A stretch of 64,000 nucleotides of DNA from Pseudomonas aestuarii (GCF_027988105.1 NZ_JAQJZJ010000002.1:558001-622000); one strand, 5' to 3'; positions 27,836 through 39,338 are shown, counted from the first letter of the stretch. A program made the numbers and translations. Notes: generated by a model not told the origin, from the letters alone.

Positions 27836-28315
27836 CTAGCCTCCATTACGCAATACCTGCACCCGCGCCGCCAATCCGGCCGCGGTCTGCTCGCCGAGCA
27901 AGCGTTCGCGCATCTGCCCCTGGTCATCGACAATATAGGTGACCGGCAACACAGCATTGGCCGGCAGTCCATAGCGCGCGGCCGGGTCTTGCGCGAGCAC
28001 GGTATAATCTATCCCCATCGCATCTGAGGCCGTACTCAACTGTGTGCCCGACAGGCCATCGAAGTTAACCCCCAATACGCGCACCGAGCGCGCCTCAAGC
28101 TGGACGGCCAGGGCATTCAGTTCGGGAATTTCGCTACGACAGGGCGCGCACCACTCGGCCCAGTAATTAATCACCAACCACTGGCCTTCCAGGCGCTCAG
28201 CCGGTACCTTTCGTCCATACTGATCGACGCCGACATCTTCAGCACAACCGGCCAGAATCAAGCCGGCGCAAATTCCCATTAGCGTACGTACAACAACCTG
28301 GAGTCGCGTTCCCAT
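27836..28315 (-). CDS. TlpA/ResA-like thioredoxin-fold lipoprotein
   Basis: A 159-residue exported thiol-disulfide oxidoreductase. The lipobox LAGC lies at about residue 24, followed by a thioredoxin domain with the redox motif WCAPC in NYWAEWCAPCRSEIPEL and the cis-Pro segment VLPVTYIVDDQG. It probably reduces disulfides in the periplasm; the partner is unknown. It is divergent from the gene at 28346, with only 30 bases between start codons. Confidence 0.9.
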   Translation of the reverse strand: MGTRLQVVVRTLMGICAGLILAGCAEDVGVDQYGRKVPAERLEGQWLVINYWAEWCAPCRSEIPELNALAVQLEARSVRVLGVNFDGLSGTQLSTASDAMGIDYTVLAQDPAARYGLPANAVLPVTYIVDDQGQMRERLLGEQTAAGLAARVQVLRNGG

Positions 28316-28345
28316 GCATTCGCTCCTCGTCCTGACTGGCTTGAT

Positions 28346-29755
28346 ATGACCCTAGATGCCTTGCGCCTTGAAGTGCCGGACATCCTCGCAGAAGACGCGG
28401 CTCCGCTGGCCGACCTCAACGAGCGTTTAGCTCAAGCTCGCTTGCTGCAACATGAAGAGGCACTGCAACAAGTGCTCAGCCTGCTGTTCGAGCTGAACCG
28501 CAGTGCCATGACCTTACTCGAAAGGCAACGCGCGCTGCAAAAGTGCAGCGATGAATATCGACACTATGCCGCGGTCTACCTTGACGGCAAGCCCCCATCG
28601 CAGTTGTTCGTGCGCCTGTGCGACGAGCTGGCTATCGGCTTCAAGCGCCTGCTGCTGCAGATCCTCAAAGGCCGGCAACCGTCGCGCCCGCATTTGGCCT
28701 GGTGCCTGTATATGGCCCTGCACTTCATCGCGCAGAGCCTGTTGCGCCACTACCAGTTGTATCAGGAACCACCGCCCAGCCTGTGGCGCGACAGCCATCT
28801 GCTGTATTGGATCGGCGAACATCAGGAGTGCCTGGATGAACCGGTCGCGGCAGCCTTCCAGCCATCGCCGGCAAGCACCTTGCGCGGCCTATACCAGCAG
28901 ATGTTGCTGCTCGCCTTGAGCAACCCGTTTCATCTTGGCGAGGGCGAATGTCCGCAGCTGTTCGGCGCACTGGCGCCCCTGGCAGGCCTGGCGCGCTTAC
29001 GGCCCTGGGATGACGAGGTCGACAGCGAAGCCCCGATCGTCGACCTGACAGAATCGCAACCCTGTCTCGGCTATGCGCAACAACCCGACGGCAGTCGCGA
29101 CTACTTGCGGCGCTTCGAACTAGGCGCATTGCTGGTTGCGCTGCATGATCCCGCCCCACTGCAGAGCCCCCGCGAGCGCCAACTGCTCGAGCGCGTTCAG
29201 CACCACTGGATGGGCCAGCAACAGCGTCGCTACCTGCGCGAAGAGTTTGATGTGGCCTGCAACCTGCTGGTCGGCTTGCCAGCCATCCACGCCCAACTGC
29301 TGGAGCAGCGGCCTGCTCCCTCGACCGCCCAGATGCTCGATGCCAGTACAGGAGGCGCGCGCCTGCTGTGTCACCCCGATCAAGTAGCGCACGTAGCAGT
29401 GGGTCAATTGGTGCTCTTGCTGACCAGCCAGCCGGCACCACTTCTGGCGTTAGTGCGCTGGCGCCATATCAATATCGAGGGGTTGCACCTGGGCCTGCAC
29501 TACCTGAAAGGCCTGGCGAAACCGGTCTGGCTGCGCCGCACTCCCAGCGCACAAACTCACCAAGGCGTTTTGCAGAGCACACCAACACCCGGCAATGGCT
29601 GGCATCACGGACTGTGGCTGCCCACTGGGCAATTCGGCGAAGGGGAAAACCTTTGGCTGCAGCAGGCCAACGTGCATAACCAGGTGATCATGCCGCTCCC
29701 CGCAGCCAACCTCAGCACCGCCTCGGTCACGCGCCACCCACTGCAACTGGCCTGA
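28346..29755 (+). CDS. Conserved protein of unknown function
   Basis: A 469-residue, largely helical, cytoplasmic protein with no signal peptide or clear membrane segment. The first 330 residues are helix-rich (EALQQVLSLLFELNRSAMTLLERQ); the last 120 residues look like a beta-rich domain (VGQLVLLLTSQPAPLLALVRWRHINIEGLHLGL), somewhat reminiscent of PilZ-type c-di-GMP binding barrels, but the RxxxR and D/NxSxxG motifs are not visible. I do not assign a function. A homologue sits at the equivalent place in P. aeruginosa. Confidence 0.8.
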   Translation: MTLDALRLEVPDILAEDAAPLADLNERLAQARLLQHEEALQQVLSLLFELNRSAMTLLERQRALQKCSDEYRHYAAVYLDGKPPSQLFVRLCDELAIGFKRLLLQILKGRQPSRPHLAWCLYMALHFIAQSLLRHYQLYQEPPPSLWRDSHLLYWIGEHQECLDEPVAAAFQPSPASTLRGLYQQMLLLALSNPFHLGEGECPQLFGALAPLAGLARLRPWDDEVDSEAPIVDLTESQPCLGYAQQPDGSRDYLRRFELGALLVALHDPAPLQSPRERQLLERVQHHWMGQQQRRYLREEFDVACNLLVGLPAIHAQLLEQRPAPSTAQMLDASTGGARLLCHPDQVAHVAVGQLVLLLTSQPAPLLALVRWRHINIEGLHLGLHYLKGLAKPVWLRRTPSAQTHQGVLQSTPTPGNGWHHGLWLPTGQFGEGENLWLQQANVHNQVIMPLPAANLSTASVTRHPLQLA

Positions 29756-29882
29756 ACAACAGAAACTGCGAGAGGAATCACAGCGAACGACGGCCGAGTG
29801 CACAGTTTGCTCGACACACCCCTGCTTATAATTCGCTGGCCATCGAAACGCTACGCTCCGCCATAGCCCCGGGAACAGCACA

Positions 29883-30275
29883 ATGACCAACGCCCACGAC
29901 AAGTTGATCGGCCCTGTGCCATCGCACATCGTCGATGCTGCCCATCTGCTGGTCACGCCCTACGACGGGCGTGTAGCCGAATACAACATCGCGACCTGGC
30001 TACAATTGCCGGGACTGGCCAATTTGCCGGTATCGTTACTGGTCAGCTACCGTGATGGCGACAAGCGCCACGAGGTCAGCGTGGATCACGGCAAGGTCAG
30101 CCCGCACGCAAAAATTCTGCTTTCCGGTGTCGCCCGACTTCCGGTCCGGAAGAAGATCGAAGACATGCAGATACGCCTGCGCTCGGCCGTGCCGACGGCA
30201 ACTCTGGTGGTCGAAGAGTTGTTCATACAAGCGGTCGAAGCGACCCGCCAAAACAGCCGCCAAGCGTCAGCCTGA
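29883..30275 (+). CDS. Hypothetical protein
   Basis: A 130-residue protein without signal peptide or membrane segment. The central part (GLANLPVSLLVSYRDGDKRHEVSVDHGKV) looks beta-rich, and the C-terminal third is helical and basic. I do not recognise the family. It follows the previous gene by 127 bases in the same direction. Reality as a gene is supported by normal codon use and absence of a longer opposing frame. Confidence 0.65.
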   Translation: MTNAHDKLIGPVPSHIVDAAHLLVTPYDGRVAEYNIATWLQLPGLANLPVSLLVSYRDGDKRHEVSVDHGKVSPHAKILLSGVARLPVRKKIEDMQIRLRSAVPTATLVVEELFIQAVEATRQNSRQASA

Positions 30276-30326
30276 GCCTGCAGATCGTCGACCAGCCCCG
30301 CGCAGAGCCGCGGGGTTTTGCTGGGC

Positions 30327-30563
30327 TCAGCCACCCACTCGCGCCGCACAGCCGTTTTGCTCGGCCAGCGGCTGTGGTTCGGGTTCGGGTTCGGGTTCGG
30401 GTTCGGGTTCGGGTTCGGGCAGAGGAGACACCAGCGACTCGGGCCAGCGCGCAAAACTCAGCCCGGTAATCCGGTTCAGTCGCTCCAGCGCCTCGCGCGG
30501 ATCGCGCTGGTGCAGGTAGATCAACTTGCCCTTAGTGGCTTCGCGAAAATGTTCAGCTGTCAT
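30327..30563 (-). CDS. Small protein with a Pro-Glu repeat tail
   Basis: A 78-residue protein. The first 45 residues form a folded-looking segment with the pattern MTAEHFREATKGKLIYLHQRD and EALERLNRITGL; the rest is a run of about seven Pro-Glu pairs and a short C-terminal tail. The repeat is encoded by perfect hexanucleotide units. AAGG lies seven bases before the ATG. I recall a small gene at this position in P. aeruginosa, which supports it as real, but no function is known to me. Confidence 0.65.
   Translation of the reverse strand: MTAEHFREATKGKLIYLHQRDPREALERLNRITGLSFARWPESLVSPLPEPEPEPEPEPEPEPQPLAEQNGCAARVGG
30376..30417. repeat. Hexanucleotide tandem repeat, (GGTTCG)7
   Basis: Seven perfect copies of GGTTCG on the plus strand, encoding the alternating Glu-Pro of the small protein on the minus strand. 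Because the unit is six bases, slippage changes repeat length without shifting frame. Confidence 0.95.
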
Positions 30564-30722
30564 GGCACGCCTTCAACCCCATCAATCCCGGCAACCTGAT
30601 TGCAATATGCCATAAGGATTGCCAGAAGCGTGCCAGCCTGCTTTTCGCCCCCCACTGTGGGACTGTCATTGCCCATGCAGGCAACCGAAGATCGACTGTG
30701 CGCCGTAAACTGACGCTTTTTG

Positions 30723-31943
30723 TCACTCCGCTACAGGGTTCAGCCAGTGTGCCAGACTGCCATCGAACAGCACGGCCTGCTCCTCATACAGCCGCTCCAA
30801 CGCCTGGCGTAACGCTGGATACCAGGGTTCATCGAGCCGCTCCGGCAACTGGCTGAGCTGTGGTAGCGGCCAGGGGCTGCGGCTCAACAGCTGCTGCAGG
30901 CTGTAATGATCGAGATCACGGATCAACACCCAGGCCCCCGCACTGGTCGGTGCGACCAACTGCTGCCGCTCGAGAAACTCGAGCACCTCCTCCCACTCAT
31001 GCTCCGGCAACTGCCAGCCCAGACGCTGCACATCGCGATGTCGCACTTTCAGACCCGACTGCTGACGCGCATAAAACACCCGCAAGATTCCCATCACCAC
31101 CAACAACCGCGGCATGGCGAGCTTGCGCCACTTATGCGATGAGCTCAGGTTGCAGACCAATTCGGCACCAAACAAAACGATCAGCCAGGACAGGTAGATC
31201 CACAACAGGAACAACGGCACCGTGGCAAAGGCCCCGTAAATCAACTGATACCCCGGAAAGCGCTGCACATAGAGCCCGAACAGTGCTTTAGCCACCTCGA
31301 ACAAGACGGCGGTGAATAGCCCGCCCAGCAGCGCATGCTGAAAGGGCACTCGCGCATTGGGTACCGTGGCATAGAGCAAGGTAAAGGCCGCCACGCTGAA
31401 GAGCAGTGGCGCGAAACTCAACAAGGTTTTTGCCCCAATCAGCGCATCAGGCCCAGAGAGCAGCGACAGTGAAGCGACATAGGTACTGACCGCGAAGCCG
31501 GCACCGAGCAGGATTGGCCCCAGACTCAAAATCGCCCAATACAGCAAAAAACTCGAGACACCCCGGCGCGGCTGACGTACCCGCCAGATGGTGTTGAAGG
31601 CCTTTTCAATGGTTACCAGCATCAAGAAGGCGGTAACCGCCAGCACCACCACGCCAATCCAGGTCAACTGACGGGCTTGGGCCGTGAAATTGCGCAGATA
31701 CTCCTGGACCATTTCCCCCGCCGAGGGGACGAAGTTGCGGAAAATAAACGTCTGGATTTGTTCGCCCGTGCCCTGAAATGCCGGCACGGCAGAGAGCATG
31801 GCGAAGGTCACGGTCATCATCGGCACCACCGCGAACAAGGTGGTATAGGTCAACGCGGCGGCATTGTTGGCGCCGCGATCGGCGAGAAAGCGCTGCAGCA
31901 GAAAGCGCCAGAATTCCATCCAATCATGCAAACGCTGACGCAT
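30723..31943 (-). CDS. YihY/virulence factor BrkB family inner-membrane protein
   Basis: A 406-residue protein with six predicted membrane helices in its first 270 residues (for example [39 protein letters not shown] and [21 protein letters not shown]) and a soluble C-terminal part of about 130 residues with a winged-helix look ([23 protein letters not shown]). The family used to be called ribonuclease BN, which is incorrect; the true RNase BN is a different protein. Transport is likely but unproven. It is divergent from arsC, with 121 bases between. Confidence 0.9.
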   Translation of the reverse strand: MRQRLHDWMEFWRFLLQRFLADRGANNAAALTYTTLFAVVPMMTVTFAMLSAVPAFQGTGEQIQTFIFRNFVPSAGEMVQEYLRNFTAQARQLTWIGVVVLAVTAFLMLVTIEKAFNTIWRVRQPRRGVSSFLLYWAILSLGPILLGAGFAVSTYVASLSLLSGPDALIGAKTLLSFAPLLFSVAAFTLLYATVPNARVPFQHALLGGLFTAVLFEVAKALFGLYVQRFPGYQLIYGAFATVPLFLLWIYLSWLIVLFGAELVCNLSSSHKWRKLAMPRLLVVMGILRVFYARQQSGLKVRHRDVQRLGWQLPEHEWEEVLEFLERQQLVAPTSAGAWVLIRDLDHYSLQQLLSRSPWPLPQLSQLPERLDEPWYPALRQALERLYEEQAVLFDGSLAHWLNPVAE

Positions 31944-32012
31944 GCCCTCTCCTTAGCGATTAGCCAACTGGCCCCATTGCAGACCACAAACTCACCGCCC
32001 TGTTCAGACTAG

Positions 32013-33423
<1,411 letters not shown>

Positions 33424-33593
33424 GCGGGCCAACTGGGCTGCTTCGCCGCACCGCGCGCCATCGGCTGGAGACGACATCGACTCGGATGCCTGGCGGCCCG
33501 ACAAAGCGCTGACAGTCAAACTGGCAACGCAGGGTTATGCCGCCGCCAACCAGGTGGCCAGAGCCACCCCGCGAACTGTTCGCCGGCAAGGGT

Positions 33594-34298
33594 CTACCAG
33601 CCCAGGATTTCCTTCAGAAAGGGGATGGTCAGCCGGCGCTGAGCCTGCAGGGAGGCCTGATCCAAGCGTTCGAGCAACTCGAACAGCGCACTCATGCTGC
33701 GCTCGCCCCGGGTCAGGATAAAGCGGCCGACCTCATCACTGAGGTGCAGGCCGCGGCGTGAAGCGCGCAGTTGCAAGGCACGCAACTTGTCTTCATCGGA
33801 CAGTGACTGCAACTGGAAGACCAGCGCCAAGGTCAGGCGCGACTGCAAGTCGGCCAGTTTGACGGGCAACTCGCGCGGCGAACTGCTCGCCGCCAGGAGC
33901 AAGCGTCGGCCACTATCGCGCAAGCGGTTGAACAGGTGAAACAGGGCTTCCTCCCAGTCGCTGCGCCCGGCCACGGCATCCAGGTCATCGAGACAGACCA
34001 GCTCGAACTGCTCCAGGTTATCCAGCACGTTCGGGCCGTGCTCGACCAGCTCGGCCAGCGGCAGGTACACCCCAGGCTCACCGTTCTGCTCGAAACGCAG
34101 GCAGGCCGCCTGGAGCAGATGGGTACGGCCCACCCCCGCGCCGCCCCAGAGGTAGATCAGGCTTTCCGCCCAACCAGCCTCGGCTTCGCACAGGCGTTCG
34201 ACATAGCCGAGCGCCGCGGCATTGGCGCCCGGATAGTAGTTGGCAAAGGTGGCGTCATCTCGCAGACGCACGCCCAAGGGCAGTTGAATGGGTCTCAT
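33594..34298 (-). CDS. hda: DnaA inactivator Hda
   Basis: A 234-residue AAA+ protein related to DnaA domain III, which with the sliding clamp promotes hydrolysis of DnaA-ATP and so limits re-initiation of replication. The N terminus MRPIQLPLGVRL contains the clamp-binding peptide QLPLGV. The Walker A motif reads GGAGVGRTH, with Arg where DnaA has Lys, as is usual for Hda; Walker B is CLDDLDAV. It overlaps the preceding permease gene by four bases (ATGA). Confidence 0.95.
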   Translation of the reverse strand: MRPIQLPLGVRLRDDATFANYYPGANAAALGYVERLCEAEAGWAESLIYLWGGAGVGRTHLLQAACLRFEQNGEPGVYLPLAELVEHGPNVLDNLEQFELVCLDDLDAVAGRSDWEEALFHLFNRLRDSGRRLLLAASSSPRELPVKLADLQSRLTLALVFQLQSLSDEDKLRALQLRASRRGLHLSDEVGRFILTRGERSMSALFELLERLDQASLQAQRRLTIPFLKEILGW

Positions 34299-35386
34299 GC
34301 GGGGTTGATCGGCTCGTCAGAAACGCTGGGGGGCTCCCCATATAGATCAGAAAGTTTATATAAATCATGCGCATGACGCACTAAAACCATGATCACAGCA
34401 GCCACTGGCAGGGCCAGGAGCACGCCGGTGAAGCCGAATAGCTGCCCGCCGGCCATGATCGCGAAGATCACCGCCACCGGGTGCAGGCCGATACGGTCAC
34501 CGACCAGCCAGGGGGTCAGCAGCATCCCTTCGAGCATCTGGCCGAGGGTGAAGACGGCGGCAATGGCCAGCAGCGGGTAGAAATCGCTGCCGAACTGAAA
34601 CAGGCCGGCCGTCATGGCCGCGCCGATTCCCACCACCACCCCCAGGTAGGGCACGATGCTGGCCAAACCGGCCAACAATCCGATCAACAGCCCCAACTCC
34701 AGGCCGGTCAGCATCAAGCCGACGGCGTACATCACTCCCAATGCCAGCATCACCAATAGCTGCCCGCGCAGAAAGGCGCCGAGGACTTCGTGACATTCGC
34801 TGGCCAGTTTCACCACCAGACCTTCACGGGTGCGGGGCAACAAACCACGCAACCTGGCGACCATCAGATCCCAATCGCGCAGCAGATAAAAGCTGACCAC
34901 CGGAATCAGCAGCAGATTGACCAGCCAGGCCAACAGCGCCAAGCCCGAGGCAGAGGCTTGTGACAGCAGCATGCCGAGAATGTCGCTGGTTTGACCCAGG
35001 TTCTCGGATAATGCCGTCTTGAGCTGATCGAAACGCCAGAAACCGTTATGCAGCCCCAGCTTGGCCTGCACCCAGGGCAACGCCTGGTGCTGCGTCCAGT
35101 CGAGCATTTGCGGAGCCAGTTCGTAGAGGCGCATCAGCTGCTTACCGAGCATCGGCACCAGCACCAGCAGCAAGATCGCCAGGATCAGGCTGAACAGCGC
35201 GAACACCACGATCACGCCCCAGGTACGCGAAAGCTTGTAGCGCTCGAGCCGATCGACCAGGGGATCCCCCAGATAGGCCAGCAGCACGCCAATCAGGAAC
35301 GGCGAAAGAATCGGCTGCAACAAATACAGGAGCCAGCCGAGCAGGAGCAGCCCAGCTATCCATAGCCAGCGACGTGAATCAATCAT
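34295..35386 (-). CDS. AI-2E family transporter / PerM-like permease
   Basis: A 363-residue inner-membrane protein with about seven to eight helices, beginning MIDSRRWLWIAGLLLLGWLL. It contains the family signatures PFLIGVLLAYLGDPLVDRLER near the N terminus and GLLAGLASIVPYLGVVVGIG in the middle. The family is named for TqsA-like exporters, but most members have unknown substrates. The start at 35386 is chosen for GAGGG upstream and the family beginning; the frame extends 33 codons further. Confidence 0.9.
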   Translation of the reverse strand: MIDSRRWLWIAGLLLLGWLLYLLQPILSPFLIGVLLAYLGDPLVDRLERYKLSRTWGVIVVFALFSLILAILLLVLVPMLGKQLMRLYELAPQMLDWTQHQALPWVQAKLGLHNGFWRFDQLKTALSENLGQTSDILGMLLSQASASGLALLAWLVNLLLIPVVSFYLLRDWDLMVARLRGLLPRTREGLVVKLASECHEVLGAFLRGQLLVMLALGVMYAVGLMLTGLELGLLIGLLAGLASIVPYLGVVVGIGAAMTAGLFQFGSDFYPLLAIAAVFTLGQMLEGMLLTPWLVGDRIGLHPVAVIFAIMAGGQLFGFTGVLLALPVAAVIMVLVRHAHDLYKLSDLYGEPPSVSDEPINPA

Positions 35387-35523
35387 GCTCAACCCTCGAA
35401 TGGTACAACCAGACAGTCCGCGGGCCCCTGCAAGAAAACCTGGCCGCGCAACGTACAAGCGCGGATGCCGCGCAGGAGTGGCCAACAGGTTTCAAGCGGG
35501 CTCATCCGCTGACCCGCGGCAGT

Positions 35524-36567
35524 CTACCAGCGAAAGCGCAGCACATCGTCACGCCGTAATACTTGGGGCGCTGGCTCGCCGGTCGCCAGTTGCGGCGATT
35601 GGCTGGCATCAACCGGCGGGGGGGCATCGGTCACTTCCTGCAAATGCAGCAGCGCCAGCTGCGCGCGCAACTGCTCGGCACTGGCCTTGATGCGGTAGAT
35701 CAGGCGGTCACCCTCGACCTTGAGCAACTGTGCAGCCAGAGGCTCGAGCATGCGCTGCAGCTCGGCATAGCGCGCCAGGTCGGTACCCTGCACCTCCAGG
35801 GTCAGGCTGGTTGCTGCGCCCGGGGCAACCACGTAGCGTGGCGCCAGCCGCTCGCTCACCCCCAGCAGCACCGCATCGGCCAATGCCGCTTGATCGGCGC
35901 CCTGGGCCTTGCCCTGCAAGCGCGCATCGTCCAACCACAGACGCCATTGGGCCTGCCACTGGCCGTTAGCTTCTCGTGCCCGCACGGCCAAGAGGGCATC
36001 GGCCGCGTAACGCTCGGACGCATCCCGCAACGCCTCTGGCTCATTCGCGCCAAGGTTCTCGGCGGTTGCCAGCAACTGCTCGTTCAAGTCGCCAATCGGC
36101 AAGCGGAGCGGCAGCCCCCGGTGTTGCGCCGCCTGCCGCAGCGGTGTGGCGCTGCTCTGGCCATCGCCAACCAGGCCCGAGACGTCGCTGGCATCATTCA
36201 GCCACCAGGCCAGAATCGCCGGGCGATTGGCCCCCCACAGCGACAACCCGGCCTGGCGCAAGCTACGGTCGGTACTGACGGGATCGAAATCGACCAGCAG
36301 GCGGTCTTCTTCATAGCCATACCGGCTGATGATTTGCTGCGGATCCTGGCGCAATTCGGCCAGCGCCGGGCGCTTCAGCGCCTCGCTGTCACCGGTCAAG
36401 CGCAACACCAGGGTCTGCAGGGCGCGCCCCAGGGCCGCGTCACGCTCCTCCGGCTGTTGACTGGCAACCGGCTCGCGGACCTGATACAGGTCAATCACCG
36501 TCGCCGCCTGGCTGGAGAGGCTGAACAGTGGCAGGCTGAGAATTAACAGACGGGCGATCAGGCGCAT
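35524..36567 (-). CDS. DUF2066 exported protein
   Basis: A 347-residue protein with a signal peptide (LIARLLILSLPLFSLSSQAA) followed by a long soluble region. Conserved-looking parts include LYQVREPVASQQPEERDAALGRAL and RPAILAWWLND. The family occurs beside purM in pseudomonads. No function is known. It is divergent from purM, with about 200 bases between the starts. Confidence 0.85.
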   Translation of the reverse strand: MRLIARLLILSLPLFSLSSQAATVIDLYQVREPVASQQPEERDAALGRALQTLVLRLTGDSEALKRPALAELRQDPQQIISRYGYEEDRLLVDFDPVSTDRSLRQAGLSLWGANRPAILAWWLNDASDVSGLVGDGQSSATPLRQAAQHRGLPLRLPIGDLNEQLLATAENLGANEPEALRDASERYAADALLAVRAREANGQWQAQWRLWLDDARLQGKAQGADQAALADAVLLGVSERLAPRYVVAPGAATSLTLEVQGTDLARYAELQRMLEPLAAQLLKVEGDRLIYRIKASAEQLRAQLALLHLQEVTDAPPPVDASQSPQLATGEPAPQVLRRDDVLRFRW

Positions 36568-36766
36568 GAATAGGTTCTCGACAGACGGAAGGCGGCGTGC
36601 AGGCCTTAGCACAAGCCTTATACCTTAAACAGCCGCCCGCGCCCCGGCAACCACCGCACGCCGTGGGTGGTCGCTGCCCGGCAAGCCTGATAAAATCGCG
36701 CGCCTTCGCAGACCGACCGCCGCCGCGCCGGTGCACATCCGATATTCCCCTTAAAGGCCTGGATCT

Positions 36767-37825
36767 ATGAGCAAGCAACCCTCCATCAGCTACAAGGACG
36801 CAGGTGTAGACATCGACGCAGGCGAAGCCCTGGTCGAACGCATCAAAAGCGTGGCCAAACGCACCGCGCGTCCGGAAGTCATGGGGGGCCTGGGCGGCTT
36901 CGGCGCCCTCTGCGAGATCCCGGCCGGTTACAAGCAGCCGGTTCTGGTCTCCGGCACCGATGGCGTCGGCACCAAACTGCGCCTGGCACTGAACCTCAAC
37001 CGACACGACAGCATCGGCCAGGATCTGGTTGCCATGTGCGTCAATGACCTGGTGGTGTGTGGCGCCGAGCCGCTGTTCTTCCTCGACTACTACGCCACCG
37101 GCAAGCTCAACGTCGACGTGGCGGCCACCGTGGTCACCGGCATCGGCGCCGGTTGCGAACTGGCCGGCTGCTCCCTGGTCGGCGGCGAAACCGCGGAAAT
37201 GCCGGGCATGTATGAAGGCGAAGACTACGATCTGGCCGGCTTCTGCGTCGGCGTGGTGGAAAAAGCCGAGATCATCGATGGCTCGAAAGTCACCAGCGGC
37301 GACGCGCTGATCGCCCTGCCGTCCTCCGGCCCGCACTCCAATGGCTACTCGTTGATCCGCAAGATCATCGAAGTCGCCGGCGCCGATATCGAAACCATTG
37401 AGCTCGACGGCAAGCCGCTGACCGACCTGTTGATGGCCCCAACGCGCATCTACGTCAAACCGCTGCTCAAGCTGATCAAGGACACCGGTGCGGTCAAGGC
37501 CATGGCCCACATCACTGGCGGCGGCCTGCTCGACAACATTCCGCGCGTATTGCCGGACGGTGCCCAGGCCGTGGTCGACGTGGCCAGCTGGACGCGCCCG
37601 GCGGTATTCGACTGGCTGCAGGAGCAAGGCAACGTCGATGAAACCGAGATGCACCGCGTACTCAACTGCGGGGTCGGCATGGTCATCTGCGTGGCCCAGG
37701 ATCAGGTCGAACTGACCCTCAAGACCCTGCGCGATGCCGGCGAGCAGCCGTGGCTGATCGGTCAGATTTCGGCTGCCGCCGAAGGCGCCGAGCGCGTCGT
37801 TCTGAACAACCTGAAGCGCCATTGA
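36767..37825 (+). CDS. purM: Phosphoribosylformylglycinamidine cyclo-ligase (AIR synthetase)
   Basis: The fifth step of purine biosynthesis, closing the imidazole ring with ATP. The 352-residue protein shows [20 protein letters not shown] at the N terminus, [36 protein letters not shown] and the Gly-rich loop [16 protein letters not shown], all typical. Its TGA stop overlaps the purN ATG, so the two are coupled. Confidence 0.98.
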   Translation: MSKQPSISYKDAGVDIDAGEALVERIKSVAKRTARPEVMGGLGGFGALCEIPAGYKQPVLVSGTDGVGTKLRLALNLNRHDSIGQDLVAMCVNDLVVCGAEPLFFLDYYATGKLNVDVAATVVTGIGAGCELAGCSLVGGETAEMPGMYEGEDYDLAGFCVGVVEKAEIIDGSKVTSGDALIALPSSGPHSNGYSLIRKIIEVAGADIETIELDGKPLTDLLMAPTRIYVKPLLKLIKDTGAVKAMAHITGGGLLDNIPRVLPDGAQAVVDVASWTRPAVFDWLQEQGNVDETEMHRVLNCGVGMVICVAQDQVELTLKTLRDAGEQPWLIGQISAAAEGAERVVLNNLKRH

Positions 37826-38475
37826 TGCCGACAGCCTGCAATGTAGTGGTGCTGATCTCCGGTTCCGGCAGCAACCTGCAGGCGCTGATCGACAGCAGCC
37901 AGGCGGGCGATAACCCGCTCAACATCCGCGCGGTGATCTCCAACCGCGCCGATGCCTATGGCCTGGAACGCGCCAAGGCCGCCGGTATCGATACCTGCGT
38001 GCTCGACCACAAAGCCTTTGCCGGGCGTGACGCTTTCGATGCGGCACTGGTCGCGGCCATCGACACCTTCGAGCCGCAACTGGTGGTGCTGGCCGGTTTC
38101 ATGCGCATCCTCAGCAGCGACTTCGTCCGCCACTACGACGGACGCCTGCTCAACATCCACCCCTCGTTGTTGCCCAAATACAAGGGCCTGCATACCCACC
38201 AGCGGGCACTCGAGGCGGGCGACAGCGAGCATGGCTGCAGCGTGCACTTCGTTACCGAGGAACTCGATGGCGGCCCCCTGGTCGTACAAGCAGTGATTCC
38301 GCTACGCTCGGGCGAGACGCTGGACAGCCTGGCGCAACGGGTACACGAACAGGAACACCTGATCTATCCGCTGGCCGTACGCTGGTTCGCCGAAGGCCGC
38401 TTGCGCCTTGCCGAGCAAGGCGCAACGCTGGATGGCCAGCCACTGCCGAGTACCGGCCACCTGATCCGCACCTAG
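37825..38475 (+). CDS. purN: Phosphoribosylglycinamide formyltransferase
   Basis: The third step of purine biosynthesis, with 10-formyltetrahydrofolate as donor. The 216-residue protein has the phosphate-binding loop ISGSGSNLQAL, the folate-site LNIHPSLLPKYKGLHTH (catalytic Asn and His) and the Asp in FVTEELDGGPLV. The longer open frame from 37750 lies inside purM and is not used. Confidence 0.98.
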   Translation: MPTACNVVVLISGSGSNLQALIDSSQAGDNPLNIRAVISNRADAYGLERAKAAGIDTCVLDHKAFAGRDAFDAALVAAIDTFEPQLVVLAGFMRILSSDFVRHYDGRLLNIHPSLLPKYKGLHTHQRALEAGDSEHGCSVHFVTEELDGGPLVVQAVIPLRSGETLDSLAQRVHEQEHLIYPLAVRWFAEGRLRLAEQGATLDGQPLPSTGHLIRT

Positions 38476-38483
38476 GAGATACC

Positions 38484-39200
38484 ATGCGTCGCGCCTTACT
38501 GCTCGCCCTCGCCCTATTCAGCCTGCCGGCCCTGGCCAGTGAGCTGAAGCCGTTCTCCGCCAGCTATACCGCCGACTGGAAACAACTGCCGGTCAGCGGC
38601 ACCGCGCAGCGCAGCCTCAAGGCTCTGGACAACGACCGATGGGAGCTCAGCTTCGAAGCCTCCATGCTGGTCGCCGGTCTCAGTGAACAGAGCACTTTCC
38701 GCCTGGACAAGACAGCCCTCCTGCCATTGACCTATCGCTTCGAGCGCAACGGCCTGGGCAGAGGCAAGAAAATCGAACAGGACTTCGATTGGACCGGCAA
38801 GCGAGTGACCGGCACCGACCGCGGCAACCCGGTAAGCTTTCCACTCAATCGCGGCCTGCAGGACAAGTCGACCTATCAGCTGGCGCTGCAGTATGACGTT
38901 GCCGCCGGCAAGCAAAGCATGAGTTACCAGGTGGTCGATGGCGACGAAATCGAGACCTATGATTTCCGCGTCCTCGGCGAAGAAGTCGTGCGCACCAAAG
39001 CCGGCCAGGTCGACGCGATCAAGGTCGAGCGCGTGCGTGACCCGACGCAAAGCAGCCGTAAAACCATACTCTGGTTCGCCAAGGATTGGAGCTACCTGCT
39101 GGTTCGCCTGCATCAGGTCGAAAAAGACGGCAAGGAATACCAGATCATGCTCAAGGACGGCACGGTCGACGGCAAAGCGGTCGAAGGCCGCCGCGACTGA
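38484..39200 (+). CDS. DUF3108 exported protein
   Basis: A 238-residue protein with a signal peptide (LLLALALFSLPALA) and a beta-rich mature part, including KPFSASYTADWKQLPVSGTAQRSL and TKAGQVDAIKVERVRD. Function unknown. It follows purN by eight bases and ends before a terminator, so it completes the purMN transcript. Confidence 0.88.
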   Translation: MRRALLLALALFSLPALASELKPFSASYTADWKQLPVSGTAQRSLKALDNDRWELSFEASMLVAGLSEQSTFRLDKTALLPLTYRFERNGLGRGKKIEQDFDWTGKRVTGTDRGNPVSFPLNRGLQDKSTYQLALQYDVAAGKQSMSYQVVDGDEIETYDFRVLGEEVVRTKAGQVDAIKVERVRDPTQSSRKTILWFAKDWSYLLVRLHQVEKDGKEYQIMLKDGTVDGKAVEGRRD

Positions 39201-39212
39201 CGTTCAAGTAAC

Positions 39213-39242
39213 GAAAAAAGCCGGGCATTGCCCGACTTTTTC
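39213..39242. terminator. Bidirectional terminator between convergent genes
   Basis: A run of A, then CCGGGC-ATT-GCCCG with one mismatch next to the loop-distal end, then a run of T. It separates the DUF3108 gene from the DUF2058 gene. Confidence 0.85.
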
Positions 39243-39338
39243 ATGTGTAGGCTTGCATCCGACCAAGCCACACACCAGACGGCATGTGCAAGCGGGCTGT
39301 GCGCACCGCGGCCAGCAGACCGCTGGTGCGCGGCACCA

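Noticed and set aside
33594..34298. Arg instead of Lys in the Walker A motif of Hda
   Set aside because: Hda proteins, including that of E. coli, normally have Arg here, so this is a family trait.
36491..37822. A 443-codon open frame antisense to purM
   Set aside because: It mirrors the codon structure of purM, has the His/Asp/Gly-rich composition of reverse frames in GC-rich genes, and no ribosome binding site. purM is unambiguous.
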